Shown in pieces: positions 1 to 9,281 of a stretch of DNA of 62,820 nucleotides; position 1 is the first letter of the stretch; each line of letters starts with the position of its first letter. Under the pieces are notes generated by a model, which was not told where the DNA came from, ran no database searches, and worked only from the letters and a program-made list of their open reading frames with translations. The stretch lies in the NCBI RefSeq assembly GCF_004421185.1, contig NZ_LXQB01000030.1:1-62820 (forward strand), given 5' to 3'. The translations under genes were made by a program, and so were the position numbers. This DNA is from Methylacidiphilum sp. Yel (GTDB taxonomy: Bacteria > Verrucomicrobiota > Verrucomicrobiia > Methylacidiphilales > Methylacidiphilaceae).

Positions 1-1103
1 GCCCCGTCCTCATCCAGTCTTGCCAGATGAAAAGCGTTCGCATGCTGATGTTTCTGGCAGCCACTAAATCGGCATGGAGCGTATACCCACAATGGGCGCA
101 TACAAACAACAGTCCCTTATTGGGCCGATTCTCCCGCCCAACATGCCCGCAAACCGGCCGTCTCTGGCTGGAGGAATCCGCATCCACCCAATCCGGCACT
201 CCGCCCGACAGCCGGATTTTGTAAGCCGTCTTGGCCTGCAGCTCCGCAAAACCCCAAGTGCTCCCCTTGCGGTTGGCCTTGCAGCTTTTGACGGAAACCT
301 TCTCCGACTGTCTGCGCTCGGTTCGATGACGGATAGCCTTCAGCCACTCCATGCCAACCATCGCGTGGGGCTCCGCGATGGCCTTGCTCACACAGTGCGC
401 CGTGTCTGCGTTCAGTAGTCTTTCTCGTCGCACCAATCGCCGCAAATCCGCTTTGGCTCCACGAGTGCCCTTCGCTTGCAGCGCACTTCGTCTACTGGCA
501 GCACGCACTTGGCCAGGTGCCTTCGGTGTCCACCAGGATAAAAACGACATTTGCCTAGGGTATTGGATTCCACCGCGATGTTCCGGCGGTTCATGTCCAC
601 ACCCTTGACCGTGGTGATGGAGGCCTGCGGGTTCCGGTCCAAAGCCTTTTCGATGGCCTTGTCGAGACCTTTATGGCGCCGGGCCGATTCAGCCTTTCGC
701 TTTATGGGCCGCGCCCGATTTGGCGCGTTCCCAGAGGGTTTTGTAGGCCGCAGCCACTTGCCTGGGCACGTTGCATGCCATTTGAGCTGGCAGCCCGAAC
801 CACTCGCGCAAATCCTGGTACACCAGCCTTTGCAGTTTCATGTCTTGCGATATCTTCCCGCCCACAAAAGCGACAGTGGATGCGTGATTTAGGGCGTTAC
901 GGTAAGCCAACGCCGTGCGCCGCACCGCCTCCTCCTGCTCTTTAGTGAGCAGGAGGTTCAGTTTGCACCTCAGTGATTGGGTGGCTGGCAATTCATTCAT
1001 GTTCACGAGTATTATGTTTCAGTTGTAAAGCATCGCCGCTGCGCGGCGGCGCTATCCCTCCCCGCCTTGAAAGGCGGGGACTCCCGCGCAAATTTGTTGA
1101 AAA
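1..1103 (-). pseudogene. Decayed IS200/IS605-type tnpB, copy 1
   Basis: This is the relic of a TnpB (OrfB) gene, the RuvC-like RNA-guided nuclease of IS200/IS605 elements. The N-terminal part reads from 1006 to 689 (MNMNELPATQSLRCKL...). The frame is then lost, and later pieces include the RuvC-I motif GVDMNRRNIAVESN near 570-600. The C-terminal zinc-finger end (CAHCGYTLHADLVAARNI) is readable at about 50-110, so the tail survives here although the middle is broken. Compared with the second copy (27516-28765), roughly 240 bp are missing near 650. A perfect 9-bp hairpin (1060-1068 with 1071-1079) lies upstream of the start, as at IS200/IS605 left ends, and identity with copy 2 stops at about 1103. 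G+C is much higher than in neighbouring genes, which suggests import. It is not functional as it stands. Confidence 0.85.
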
Positions 1104-1236
1104 CGAGGGGAAAAAACTGCTGACTGGGTTTGTGGATATACCAAATGGAAAGGAAAGGAATGGAATGGAATAGAAACCTACCCAAAAGTGGCTATTTGAG
1201 TCAGTTCTATACTTTTTCTTAAGATGAATCGACCCT

Positions 1237-1662
1237 ATGGACAGATCGTCACTGCTTACAAACAGGCTGATTGCTCAGAAAAAAACGTTTGAAAAACAGC
1301 TCAATCCGTCCCATTTGTTTACAGAGATGATTTCATCAGAAAGCAAAAACCTTGCCCATTTGGCGCACTTAGCTCCTTTGATTGGATATTTTTTTGCGAT
1401 TGGACAAATTTTAGTGCCACTTACCATTTTTTTGCTCGCCAAAGATCCTTTCGTTAAAATGCAGGCTAGAGAAGCCTTGAATGCACAGATCAGCTTTACT
1501 GTTTATTTTTTGATTTGTCTCTTCCTCTTTTCTGTGTTGATCGGTTATCTTCTTATACTTTTTTTAGGGATCTTTGTAATTTGGACGATGATTTCAGCCT
1601 CAATCGCTGTATCCAGAGGGAAAACTTATAATTATCCCTATATTTTTAGATTGGTTTCTTGA
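1237..1662 (+). CDS. DUF4870 (Tic20-like) small membrane protein
   Basis: The product is 141 residues long with three likely membrane segments. The core reads NLAHLAHLAPLIGYFF, then a loop with KMQAREALNAQISF, then two hydrophobic stretches. This is the layout of DUF4870 proteins: a hydrophobic N-terminal helix, the conserved ALNFQIS-like motif, and a hairpin of two helices. Family members are small inner-membrane proteins of unknown role. The family homology begins near residue 31, where an ATG (1327) offers an alternative start giving about 111 residues, and neither start has a convincing ribosome binding site. The gene stands alone between an IS relic and an L,D-transpeptidase relic. Confidence 0.75.
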   Translation: MDRSSLLTNRLIAQKKTFEKQLNPSHLFTEMISSESKNLAHLAHLAPLIGYFFAIGQILVPLTIFLLAKDPFVKMQAREALNAQISFTVYFLICLFLFSVLIGYLLILFLGIFVIWTMISASIAVSRGKTYNYPYIFRLVS

Positions 1663-1760
1663 ATAGAAGGCTTGTTTTTTTTCTTTTGCCAAAAGGTTCT
1701 TGAGGTTGGAACTTATCCCGTAGCATACGATATTCTATTTCTGTTCCTTTGTTTTTCGAT

Positions 1761-2408
1761 ATGATGCGATTTTTGATTCTCTTTTTTTCACTATTCTTTC
1801 TTTTTTGCTCTTGTCCTATAAAAGCCATTTCTTTAGATGACTTTTTGGATATTTTTGGCAAAGAAGAAAATGTTCAAAAAGGGCATCCTGGGCATACAGT
1901 CGTAAAAATTTCTTTGAATCATCAAGCTCTTTATATTGTAAAAGATGGAAAAATCGTTCTTGCTACTCATGTATGCACAGGGAAGGGAGATACGACTCCA
2001 ACAGGCCATTTCAAAGTACTAGATAAGCAACAAAGGAAATGATCCTCCAGTTACGGATTTTGGGTTAAAGATGGAAAATATATTCCATCAGATATTTCAG
2101 GGCGACCTGGAGCCGGATGGAGATATGTTGGTTATCCGATGCCCTATGCCGTAGAATTTTTACCTGGTTATTATATTCATCAAGGCTATGTATGGCCTGT
2201 TCCAAGAAGTCATGGCTGCATTCGGCTTGAATGGAAAGAAGCTGAAAAGTTTTACCAGCTAGTTGACATCGGGACTCCAATAGTGATTGCTAGGACGCAG
2301 GCAGAGGACAAAAGGATAGGAAGAAAGCTCAAACAGCCCAAAAGTTATAAAAAGCCTGATCCGCTTCCCTCTCTTTTGGTATCAGAAAAAGCATTTAGTC
2401 CTTATTAG
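1761..2408 (+). pseudogene. L,D-transpeptidase (YkuD fold) with one in-frame TGA
   Basis: L,D-transpeptidases of the YkuD family cross-link peptidoglycan or attach proteins to it in the periplasm. A hydrophobic signal segment (MMRFLILFFSLFFLFC) is followed by the family start (VVKISLNHQALYIVKDGKIV and CTGKGDTTPTG). The catalytic motif SHGCIRL lies at about 2210-2230. Between the two halves there is one TGA (2040-2042), and the same frame then continues without a gap as SSSYGFWVKDGKYIP. All of the domain is present apart from that codon. It could be a recent nonsense mutation (CGA or GGA to TGA), a sequencing error, or read-through. ATG 1761 or 1764 is the best start. Confidence 0.8.
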
Positions 2409-2430
2409 AAAATTCTTAATGCTCAACATG

Positions 2431-5235
2431 TTATTTATTCGCAAGAGTTTCTTCGGCTGGAAGATCAATCATCAGCTCGTTATCTTTTTTTTTCTTGTTA
2501 CTCATCAAATAAAACACTTGTGGCAGGATAATCAGGCTTGTAATTAAGCAAAAACTAATAGCTATCGTCATAACCAAACCTAAACTGTACAGTCCTTGAT
2601 AAGAGCTTATGAGTAGAGAAGCAAACCCGATGACAGCTGTGAGGCCGGAAACGAGAATAGCTTTGCCTGTACTTGTAGAAAAAAGCTGAGCATTCCCATC
2701 TTCACTATATCTATCAACTGTATAGATACCATAAGCAACCCCTGCTCCGATAGCCAAAGGTAAAGTAATAATGTTGGCGGGATTAAAAGGAATGTTAAAA
2801 AAACCCATCCATCCCAAGGTCCATATAGCAGCCAAAACGAGGGGAAAAAGAGCTAGAATAGAATAGAGGAGGTTTTGAAACCTCAAGATAATAAGGATAA
2901 CGATAGCTACGAATGCCCATTGAGCAGCTTCCGTATAACTTTTTCTTAAAAGCTCTATATACTCATAATTTTGAACGGGAGTTCCAGTAACTTTTGGATC
3001 AACTTTACGAATGTCGTTAACGAATTGCACATCAGCTTTCCTTTCCCATACATTTTCTTTAGGAATAATTTCAATGAGAATTTTCCCGTGAGGAGAAAGG
3101 AATCGTTCCAGAACCTCCTTCGGAAGGTCTTCTTTGGTGACTCCTCTAGAAGTGTCTTGTGATCTTAACCATAGCAGTCCACTTTCCATGGTACCAAAGA
3201 TTTCAAATTGGGCTCTACTAAGTCGCTTGTTTAATTCAGTTCTTGGAAGCTTGTTCATTTGCTTTTGAATACGGCTTAGAGCAGGGATAAGTTTTGAAAA
3301 AATTTCCACAGCTTCTTTTGCCTGAGGGGCAATTGAGACGAATTTTTGTGCTGTTTTATAGCCTTCTTCAGACTTTTGGAGAAGATCGTCGATATCCTTT
3401 TTCAGTCTATCAGCGTTGACTTCTTTTTTCGAGGAGTCTAAAGGGACATCCTTAAGTTTATCGACAATATTTCTAATAATTTGAAGTTTTTCTTCTTGTT
3501 GCTCAGGAAAAATAGTTGTCAACGTACGGACTTCGGCAACAGAAGGTAAAGCCTCAAAAGCCTTGGCTCTTTTTTTTGCTTCTTCTTCGTTATCGGCGAC
3601 GGATAAGGCTGAAATCATCCCCCGAGAAGGTGAGTTAAGAAGCTCTAGTTCTCGTTGGACACAATCGAGATTTTGATTTTGAAGATTCAAAAGATTGTAG
3701 TCAAATCCCACTTTTGGAATCATAAACGCAAAGAAAACAGTAGCCAGTGACGCTAGCGTCAAAGTGCCTCTAGGAGAAAAAAACAGAACGGTGTTAAACC
3801 ATTGAGGTGTTGTCCAGGTGGTTTTAATTGTAGACTGCCGGATTCTGTTAAGCCCTATTTTAGAATCGATCCAGAAATACATGGCTGGTAGAAGAGTTAG
3901 GCTGCTTAAAAGGCAAAAGAGAATACCAAATCCTGCAACTATCCCGAATTCCTGTAACCCAATAAAATCGTTAAAACACATGGTAAAGAAAGCAATGGCT
4001 GTCGTACATCCGCCTGTAAAGATTGCAGCTCCCGTGTGTTTGGAAGTTGTTTTAAGAGCTTCTAGGATGGTTTTTCCTCCAGAAATTTCTTCTTCATATC
4101 TACTCATGTACTGAATACTAAAATCGATTCCCATCCCTATTACCATGGCTACAAAAGCTTCAGAAATAATGTTCAGATGACCAATGGTTACCATAGGAAA
4201 AGCCAGAGACCAGCACAAAGCCATTGCCAGAACAATCAAACCGATAGCAGGACGAAGGATTTCACGATAGCTGATAAAAAAAAGGAAACTAACAAGGCTG
4301 AAAGCTAGAAGAGCTGAGTTTAGGCTATCTTTCGAACTTTCCTGTAGTTGGTCATCTTCAAGTACCGGCTCTCCAGTCAGACCGATTGATAGCGAAGGGT
4401 ATTCCATTCCAATATCAGCAATAATTTCTCGGATTTTTTTTATCGTTTCTGTTCTTTTTTTCCCATCGCTTGCTCCTTTGCCTGGAGAAGCAGTCACAAG
4501 GACAAGTTTGCCATCTTCGAAAGAAAGAAATTCATGATCTTCTAGAATAGACCGAATGTCTTCAACTCTTAGACTAGACATGTCTTTGTCCTGAAGCTGG
4601 AGCGAAGATTTCTGTACTTTTACTTGATAGTTTGGCTTCTGCTCGAGCTGATCAGCTAGCTGGTTCAAAATTGAAATAAACCGGTCGATAAAAGGAATAA
4701 ATTCTTTCCAGTTTTCGTGTTTTCGTAGGTAAGATTCTTGGAATTTTTCATTTGCCTGGTTCAAAATAGTGTTCAGATCGAGCTTTATTTCAGGTTGTTC
4801 TTTAAGGGCTTTGACGTAGCCGTCAATTTCGGAATCGATTTTTTTAAGATCATCGAGCGATAGATAAAGCAAAAGATGGGTTTCTAGTTTTGAAAGATCA
4901 AGTCTATCTCTAACATTTTGCACCAAGGGAGCAAGTTCTCTAAGCTTTTTCCCAACTTCTAGAGCAGCTTTTTTATTTGCCTCTGGATCATCTCCATGGA
5001 TCACCACGACATAATCTTCAGCAACGCCAAATTCCTTCCGATATTCCAAATAATACTTATGAATGGGAGAATCTTTTCGAATCAAGGCATTGGTGTCGTT
5101 AATGACTTTAAATTGCGTAGAAAGAATCCATATGGATAATCCTGTTAGGCCAAGAAATAGTAGAATAACTATTCGGCAATGCAGGCAGGTTTTGTGCAAA
5201 AGCCCAGCCAGAAAATTTTCTAAGTTTTTTTTCAT
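2431..5235 (-). CDS. RND/MMPL-family exporter, HpnN-like
   Basis: This is a large inner-membrane transporter with the duplicated RND architecture. An N-terminal helix is followed by a long periplasmic domain (about 60-280), a bundle with the motif GMGIDFSIQYMSRYEE, a second periplasmic domain rich in coiled-coil-like sequence (about 490-720), and a second bundle with AIGAGVAYGIYTVDRY. The two GxGxxY/F motifs match the proton-relay helices of MMPL and HpnN proteins. HpnN relatives move hopanoids to the outer membrane, which would suit this kind of organism, but the substrate cannot be read from the sequence. The length (about 934 residues) fits the family. ATG at 5235 is preferred over an upstream TTG at 5253. 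No operon partner is visible. Confidence 0.85.
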   Translation of the reverse strand: MKKNLENFLAGLLHKTCLHCRIVILLFLGLTGLSIWILSTQFKVINDTNALIRKDSPIHKYYLEYRKEFGVAEDYVVVIHGDDPEANKKAALEVGKKLRELAPLVQNVRDRLDLSKLETHLLLYLSLDDLKKIDSEIDGYVKALKEQPEIKLDLNTILNQANEKFQESYLRKHENWKEFIPFIDRFISILNQLADQLEQKPNYQVKVQKSSLQLQDKDMSSLRVEDIRSILEDHEFLSFEDGKLVLVTASPGKGASDGKKRTETIKKIREIIADIGMEYPSLSIGLTGEPVLEDDQLQESSKDSLNSALLAFSLVSFLFFISYREILRPAIGLIVLAMALCWSLAFPMVTIGHLNIISEAFVAMVIGMGIDFSIQYMSRYEEEISGGKTILEALKTTSKHTGAAIFTGGCTTAIAFFTMCFNDFIGLQEFGIVAGFGILFCLLSSLTLLPAMYFWIDSKIGLNRIRQSTIKTTWTTPQWFNTVLFFSPRGTLTLASLATVFFAFMIPKVGFDYNLLNLQNQNLDCVQRELELLNSPSRGMISALSVADNEEEAKKRAKAFEALPSVAEVRTLTTIFPEQQEEKLQIIRNIVDKLKDVPLDSSKKEVNADRLKKDIDDLLQKSEEGYKTAQKFVSIAPQAKEAVEIFSKLIPALSRIQKQMNKLPRTELNKRLSRAQFEIFGTMESGLLWLRSQDTSRGVTKEDLPKEVLERFLSPHGKILIEIIPKENVWERKADVQFVNDIRKVDPKVTGTPVQNYEYIELLRKSYTEAAQWAFVAIVILIILRFQNLLYSILALFPLVLAAIWTLGWMGFFNIPFNPANIITLPLAIGAGVAYGIYTVDRYSEDGNAQLFSTSTGKAILVSGLTAVIGFASLLISSYQGLYSLGLVMTIAISFCLITSLIILPQVFYLMSNKKKKDNELMIDLPAEETLANK

Positions 5236-5484
5236 TGAGAGGTAATGAAACAAGCATTTACATCATTGAATTATTTTTTACACTCCAAAAAAATGGGATT
5301 CAAGAATAGCCTTTGTAGGATCATTAAAAAGATTAATATTTTTTTATCAAAGTTATTATAATATTTATTGTTTTTGAAAATCATAGGCAAGTAGAAAAAG
5401 AGGGGGGTAATTTTTAGAATAATTCTTCTTCTAATGAACAAAAAGGATTCTTGACACCAACACGTTCACAAATTACACATTGGA

Positions 5485-6105
5485 TTGTTGCAACAAAGTT
5501 CAAGGGACATTTTGAATTCCAGTGTTCTTATTCTTAACAGGCTGTGGCAAGCCGTTAATTGGTGCACAGCCCGTAGGGCTTTTAATCTTCTTTATTGTGG
5601 ACATGCTTACGTGGTGCATAAAAACAAAGATGATTTTTATACCTTGGATTTTTTTGAATGGAAAGAACATTCTCAAGCATACCATGGGAGCGATGTAGTT
5701 CATACAGTTTCTTTTAAAATCAGGGTACCAAAAGTTATTTTACTGCTCCTTTTTGAAAAAGTTCCAATGAAGGAAGTTAAATTTACTAGGCATAATGTCT
5801 TTGAAAGAGATGGGTATCTTTGTCAGTATTGTGGGGGAAAATTTGACCCCTCTTATCTAAATTTAGACCATGTGATACCTAGAGAGCGGGGCGGTAAAAC
5901 AACTTGGGAGAATGTGGTCTGTTCCTGTATTCGATGCAATAGCAAAAAAGGAAATCGAACACCTCAAGAAGCTGGAATGAAGTTACTTAAGAAGCCGAAA
6001 AAGCCTAAATGGCGTCCTCTCTTTATTGCCGGAAAGTTTCCCATCGATGAATCTTGGGAAAAGTTTTTGGATATCAACAGTTGGGAAGTCAATATTACTG
6101 AATAA
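5485..6105 (+). CDS. HNH endonuclease-family protein
   Basis: The product is 206 residues with an HNH/zinc-ribbon nuclease fold in the second half. Key residues are Cys113 and Cys116 (CQYC), the Asp128-His129 pair (LDHVIPRERGG), a late Asn, and Cys148-Cys151 (CIRC). The N-terminal half (VLILNRLWQAVNWCTARRAFNLLY) matches a widespread chromosomal family of HNH proteins found as single genes in many bacteria, whose role is not established. The catalytic residues look intact. The start is uncertain because only TTG codons (5485, 5488) are available near the conserved beginning. The gene is a host-like AT-rich gene flanked by the RND exporter and an IS607 relic. Confidence 0.8.
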   Translation: MLQQSSRDILNSSVLILNRLWQAVNWCTARRAFNLLYCGHAYVVHKNKDDFYTLDFFEWKEHSQAYHGSDVVHTVSFKIRVPKVILLLLFEKVPMKEVKFTRHNVFERDGYLCQYCGGKFDPSYLNLDHVIPRERGGKTTWENVVCSCIRCNSKKGNRTPQEAGMKLLKKPKKPKWRPLFIAGKFPIDESWEKFLDINSWEVNITE

Positions 6106-6264
6106 TGAAATAGATTAATAAAATTAATCCATTTCTACCAATGTAATTAAAGACGGATCTCTTTAAAAGCAATTAGGCAATAAAGAAATTTTTAATCTCT
6201 GCAAAGGGCTTGAAAAGTTTCAATTTAAGTCGCACTTTCTTGCGCAAAGATATATATTTTGAGC

Positions 6265-6880
6265 ATGTCTCTCAAACTCATCAGCATTCAAGAAGCGGCT
6301 AAGTTCCTGGGGGTCGCACCGCAAAAGATGCGGCGCTTGGTGCATGAGGGCAAGCTTCTTGAACGCACGGCTGGTGGACCGCATCACTACGATCTTGCGC
6401 GGCTTCGGCCAGATCAATTTTATGCGCTGGAGGTGGCACGTCGTACCATCGCCTTCGCCTGTGAGTCCAGCTTCGAGCAGAAGGATGAGCTGGAGCGGCA
6501 AAAGCAGCTGCTCGAACGCTACTTCGCCCGGCAAGGTTGGATGTTCGAAGTCATTGCCGACATGAGCTCTGGAATGAACTACCACAAGAAGGCTATGAAA
6601 CGGCTCCCGGAGACCCCATTGGTGGTGAAGTCGGATGCCTGGTCATCACCTACAAAGACCGGCTGATGGGCTTTGGCGTGGAACTGGTGTTCGCCATTTG
6701 CTAAGCCAAGGGAGTTGAGGTTGTGATCCTTAGCCAGGGTGAGGAGACGACCTTCGAAAAAGATTTGGCTAAGGAGGTGCTGGAGAGCATCCCCGTGTTC
6801 AGCACCCGGCTGCAGGGCAGCCGCTCAGGCAAGCATCAGAAGCTGCTTGCGACAAAAAAGCCCTTGAGGAATCCCAGCTA
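6265..6880 (+). pseudogene. IS607-type serine recombinase (tnpA) relic
   Basis: IS607 TnpA is a serine recombinase with an N-terminal MerR-like helix-turn-helix. The HTH is readable (SIQEAAKFLGVAPQKMRRLV), followed by the recombinase start ESSFEQKDELERQKQLLERY and the motif SGMNYHKKAMKRL. The Arg of the usual YARVSS motif has become Cys (ACESS). After about 6610 the frame shifts: the continuation VGCLVITYKDRLMGFGVELVFAIC is followed by a TAA, and the tail FEKDLAKEVLESIPVFSTRL is still recognisable. Together these lesions exclude function. G+C is far above that of neighbouring genes. Confidence 0.9.
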
Positions 6881-6889
6881 AGATCGTTG

Positions 6890-7665
6890 CCCATCAAACC
6901 TACAACTGGGCGCTGGCCCAGTGGCAGAGGCAATATGTGGCTTGCCAAGCATTTAGGGGTTCTGGCATGACAACGCGCTTTACCGGAGAAAAGCTCATCG
7001 GTCCCCAGCCACACAAGAACTTGCTCAAGCGATTGCGGAGACTGTCTAGAAGTCTTTTGCGCAAGAAAAAGGGGTCGGCCAATCGGACCAAAGCTAAGGC
7101 TTGGGCTTGCAAGGCTGCATGCCAGGATTGCTAATATCTGGCAGGAGGGCTTGCACAAGCTTGCGACAGAGCTCAGGCGACGATTTCACCCCGTCGTCGT
7201 CGAAGAGCTGAACGTGGGCGGCATGGTGAAGAACCTGTAATCTGGTCTGCTCTCTATCCGACATGGGTTTCTTCGATTTTCGGCGGCAACTGGAATACAA
7301 GGCAAAGTGGAGAGGTGGCTTGTGGTGGTGGCTGACCTCTGGTTTCCGTCCAGCAAGACCTGTTCGACTGGCGAGACGGTGCAGGAAAAAATGCCTCTGG
7401 CTGTTCGAGAGTGGCGATGTCCGGACTGTGGAACCCTCAGGACCAGGAATGAATGCGGCCAGCAATTTCCTGTCGTATGGATTAGCCGCCCTAAGCGGCC
7501 CTACGGCGAGAGCCGTCCGGATGCGAAGCCTGTGGAGAGGAAGGCTCTGGCTCGGGTCGCAAGGCCCAAGTGAAACCAGCATCGGTGAAGCAGGAAGTCA
7601 GCTTCGTACCTGTGTTACGAAACGGAATGCGACGAGGAGGTTCAAGAGTGGTTCTTTTATTTTCG
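6890..7665 (+). pseudogene. IS607-associated tnpB relic
   Basis: This is the downstream partner of the IS607 recombinase relic. Fragments of a TnpB protein occur in changing frames: TYNWALAQWQRQY near 6900, a middle part with several stops, and the zinc-finger region near 7340-7440 (WFPSSKTCSTGE ... VREWRCPDCGTL), where the second Cys of the first pair has been lost. The typical C-terminal tail (VKPASVKQEVSFVPV) is readable at about 7568-7615. The right end of the element falls close to 7665, inside the last codons of a globin gene on the other strand. It is non-functional. Confidence 0.85.
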
Positions 7666-8007
7666 AATAGAAAAAGATTTGATCCATTGCCAGAATTCTT
7701 TAAGAACTGAGAAAAGAAAATTACCTTCTTTGAGTGCGTACTTATAGCAAGCAAACCATACTTCTTTTGCTTTTTCGTCTATGGTTACTGAAAAATGGAG
7801 GGAGCGCATCCTCGACTCTCTCCTAGACGCAGTATAATATGATGGTCCCCCACACATCTCTGCCACAAAATCAGCCGAAGGTTTTACCAATTTTTCCATC
7901 TCAGCTTTATCGGTTGGCAAAAGATAGAAAATTTGGCTTTTTAGCAAATTTTCATGATGCTTGAGAACTAGTTTTCTAAGAAGCTCTTCCCTAGCGATTT
8001 TAAACAC
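7657..8007 (-). CDS. Group II truncated (2/2) globin, C-terminus cut by an IS
   Basis: The product is about 116 residues. The segment FVAEMCGGPSYY...RMRSLHF matches the GGP-Y-RRGHPRLRxRH block of group II truncated globins, with the His of SLHF as the proximal haem ligand. The start VFKIAREELLRKLV aligns with the usual beginning of the family, so a GTG start at 8007 fits, although similar-looking codons continue upstream to about 8050 without a start codon. The C-terminus ends abruptly as FWQWIKSFSIRK exactly where the IS607 relic begins, so the last residues have been replaced by IS sequence. Such globins bind O2 or NO. Whether this one still folds is unknown. Confidence 0.65.
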   Translation of the reverse strand: MFKIAREELLRKLVLKHHENLLKSQIFYLLPTDKAEMEKLVKPSADFVAEMCGGPSYYTASRRESRMRSLHFSVTIDEKAKEVWFACYKYALKEGNFLFSVLKEFWQWIKSFSIRK

Positions 8008-8381
8008 TCTTTCTGAAGGAAATATGACCTCTGGAAATATAAAATCTACACGTTCTGCAATACATGAATTTTATCAATTTTAGTACCAGCTCTTTTCTTG
8101 CAACAACACGCCTTCAGTGGATCTTTATCAAAGTTCTTTGTTTGGCTTTCGGAACGAGTAATAGACATAGAATTTCATTTTGATGTCATATATCAAAAAC
8201 AAAATGTAATTTACAAAATCATTTTCTCGATCAGTTTTTGGATAATCCTGTTTTGGGGCTTTTAAGACAAGGATAGGGAGATTTTCTGACTAATTTTAGT
8301 CATTTTTCTTGGCTTCTTTACTCATTCCTAAAGGAAAAGTTTTTTTCCTTTAGGTTAGAAATATATCTTTATATTCTCTTT

Positions 8382-8537
8382 TCATCCGCCGATCCAAAAC
8401 CGCAAACCAATCATCATACCCATTACTACTCTTAGCAAAGCAAGAAAGAAGAAAAGAGCGAATAGATAAAGAAGTTGCCGTATGATGTTTTTATCATTGT
8501 CGTCTCCCTGTGGAGGCCATTTGGGATTACCAACCAT
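8382..8537 (-). CDS. Small membrane protein, 51 residues
   Basis: This is a short open frame starting at ATG 8537 and ending with TGA at 8382-8384. The product begins MVGNPKWPPQGDDNDKNI, a polar Pro/Asp-rich N-terminus. One strongly hydrophobic segment follows (LLYLFALFFFLALLRVVMG and MMIGLRFW), and it ends FWIGG. The polar head, single helix and short tail look like a real bitopic membrane protein rather than chance. I do not recognise the family and infer no function. It lies between the globin gene and the tmRNA gene and overlaps the 5' part of a doubtful reading frame on the other strand. Confidence 0.55.
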   Translation of the reverse strand: MVGNPKWPPQGDDNDKNIIRQLLYLFALFFFLALLRVVMGMMIGLRFWIGG

Positions 8538-8565
8538 GTTTTTAACTTATCTCCATAAGCAAAAA

Positions 8566-8799
8566 ATGGAAAATGAAATTGCAAAAAAACAGCATTGTGA
8601 GCTCTCTAACCAAAAACCAGAAAAGAATCAGAAGGAAGACTTTTCCCCTCTGCCAACGAAAGAACCATTTAAATTTCCAAATGTAAAGAGTAATGAGAAA
8701 AAATGCCCAATAAAACTAACGAGCTTAATGAGGATCATTAGGTGTTATTTTATGCTTCAGTATAGGATACCCAGAATTGGTAATATATATTCAGTTTGA
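8566..8799 (+). CDS. Doubtful hypothetical ORF
   Basis: An open frame of 77 codons from ATG 8566 (extendable to 8482) gives a Lys/Glu/Pro-rich, low-complexity product without recognisable motifs. The longer version overlaps the more convincing 51-residue membrane protein on the opposite strand. No clear ribosome binding site is seen. It fills part of the otherwise empty stretch before the tmRNA promoter. I list it only for completeness, and it may not be a gene. Confidence 0.15.
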   Translation: MENEIAKKQHCELSNQKPEKNQKEDFSPLPTKEPFKFPNVKSNEKKCPIKLTSLMRIIRCYFMLQYRIPRIGNIYSV

Positions 8800-8860
8800 A
8801 AAGCAAAAGACAAAATAGTAGAATCGAAGATAGTATATTAAAAATTTTTGATTAAACTGA

Positions 8861-8890
8861 TTGGTTTTTTTCTCCCTTTCGATATATTAT
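8861..8890 (+). promoter_or_regulatory. Candidate sigma-70 promoter of tmRNA
   Basis: TTGGTT (8861-8866) and TATTAT (8885-8890) are separated by 18 bp and lie 14 bp before the mature tmRNA 5' end. This fits a short precursor leader removed by RNase P. Confidence 0.45.
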
Positions 8891-8903
8891 TTATTACATA
8901 AGA

Positions 8904-9281
8904 GGGGGCGTACCGGTAATCGATTCTCCGGTTCGAACTTGGAAATTGTGCAAGTCGAGGGCTTAAAGTAGGTTGGCCTCGTAAAAAAACCTGCTTTAAA
9001 TTATAAGTGCCAACGAAGAATTGGCTCTTGCTGCTTAATACATAGTAGCAAGCGTCTTTTTCCACTTTCTCCGGCGGAGTGGAAAAGGGCGTGTCAATAA
9101 GCCGGAAAGCGTTGAATAATTTGAACCTGTTATTCAACGCGAGTAAAAAAAGGTTCACGTTGTAGGAAAATGGGTTCGTGGTTCCTTGATCCTACAACGG
9201 TTAATTAAAAAACCACTAAACTTGTAGGACAATTTTCAAGTTCCCGAGAAGACGAGGGTTCGACTCCCTCCGCCTCCACCA
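8904..9281 (+). ncRNA. ssrA: tmRNA (transfer-messenger RNA)
   Basis: tmRNA rescues stalled ribosomes by adding a degradation tag. The 5' acceptor strand GGGGGCG (8904-8910) pairs with CGCCTCC (9271-9277), allowing one G-T pair, and is followed by A and an encoded CCA (9279-9281). The T-arm sequence GGGTTCGACTCCC sits just before the 3' acceptor strand. The tag reading frame begins at the resume codon GCC (9009-9011) and reads A-N-E-E-L-A-L-A-A followed by TAA (9036-9038), a typical ALAA-ending tag. The length of about 378 nt is normal and the gene appears intact. I see no second copy of its 3' end in the window, so there is no evidence here of an island integrated at tmRNA. Confidence 0.95.

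Noticed and set aside
2971-3162. Plus-strand ORFs inside the RND exporter gene (also 3818-4114)
   Set aside because: They are frames opposite a long gene with clear family motifs and have no motifs of their own.
8838-9158. Open frame of 106 codons on the minus strand
   Set aside because: It lies antisense to the tmRNA gene, whose structure explains the sequence.
8904-9281. tmRNA as attachment site of the T4SS island
   Set aside because: No copy of the tmRNA 3' end was seen near the island, which begins 20 kb away after conserved housekeeping genes.
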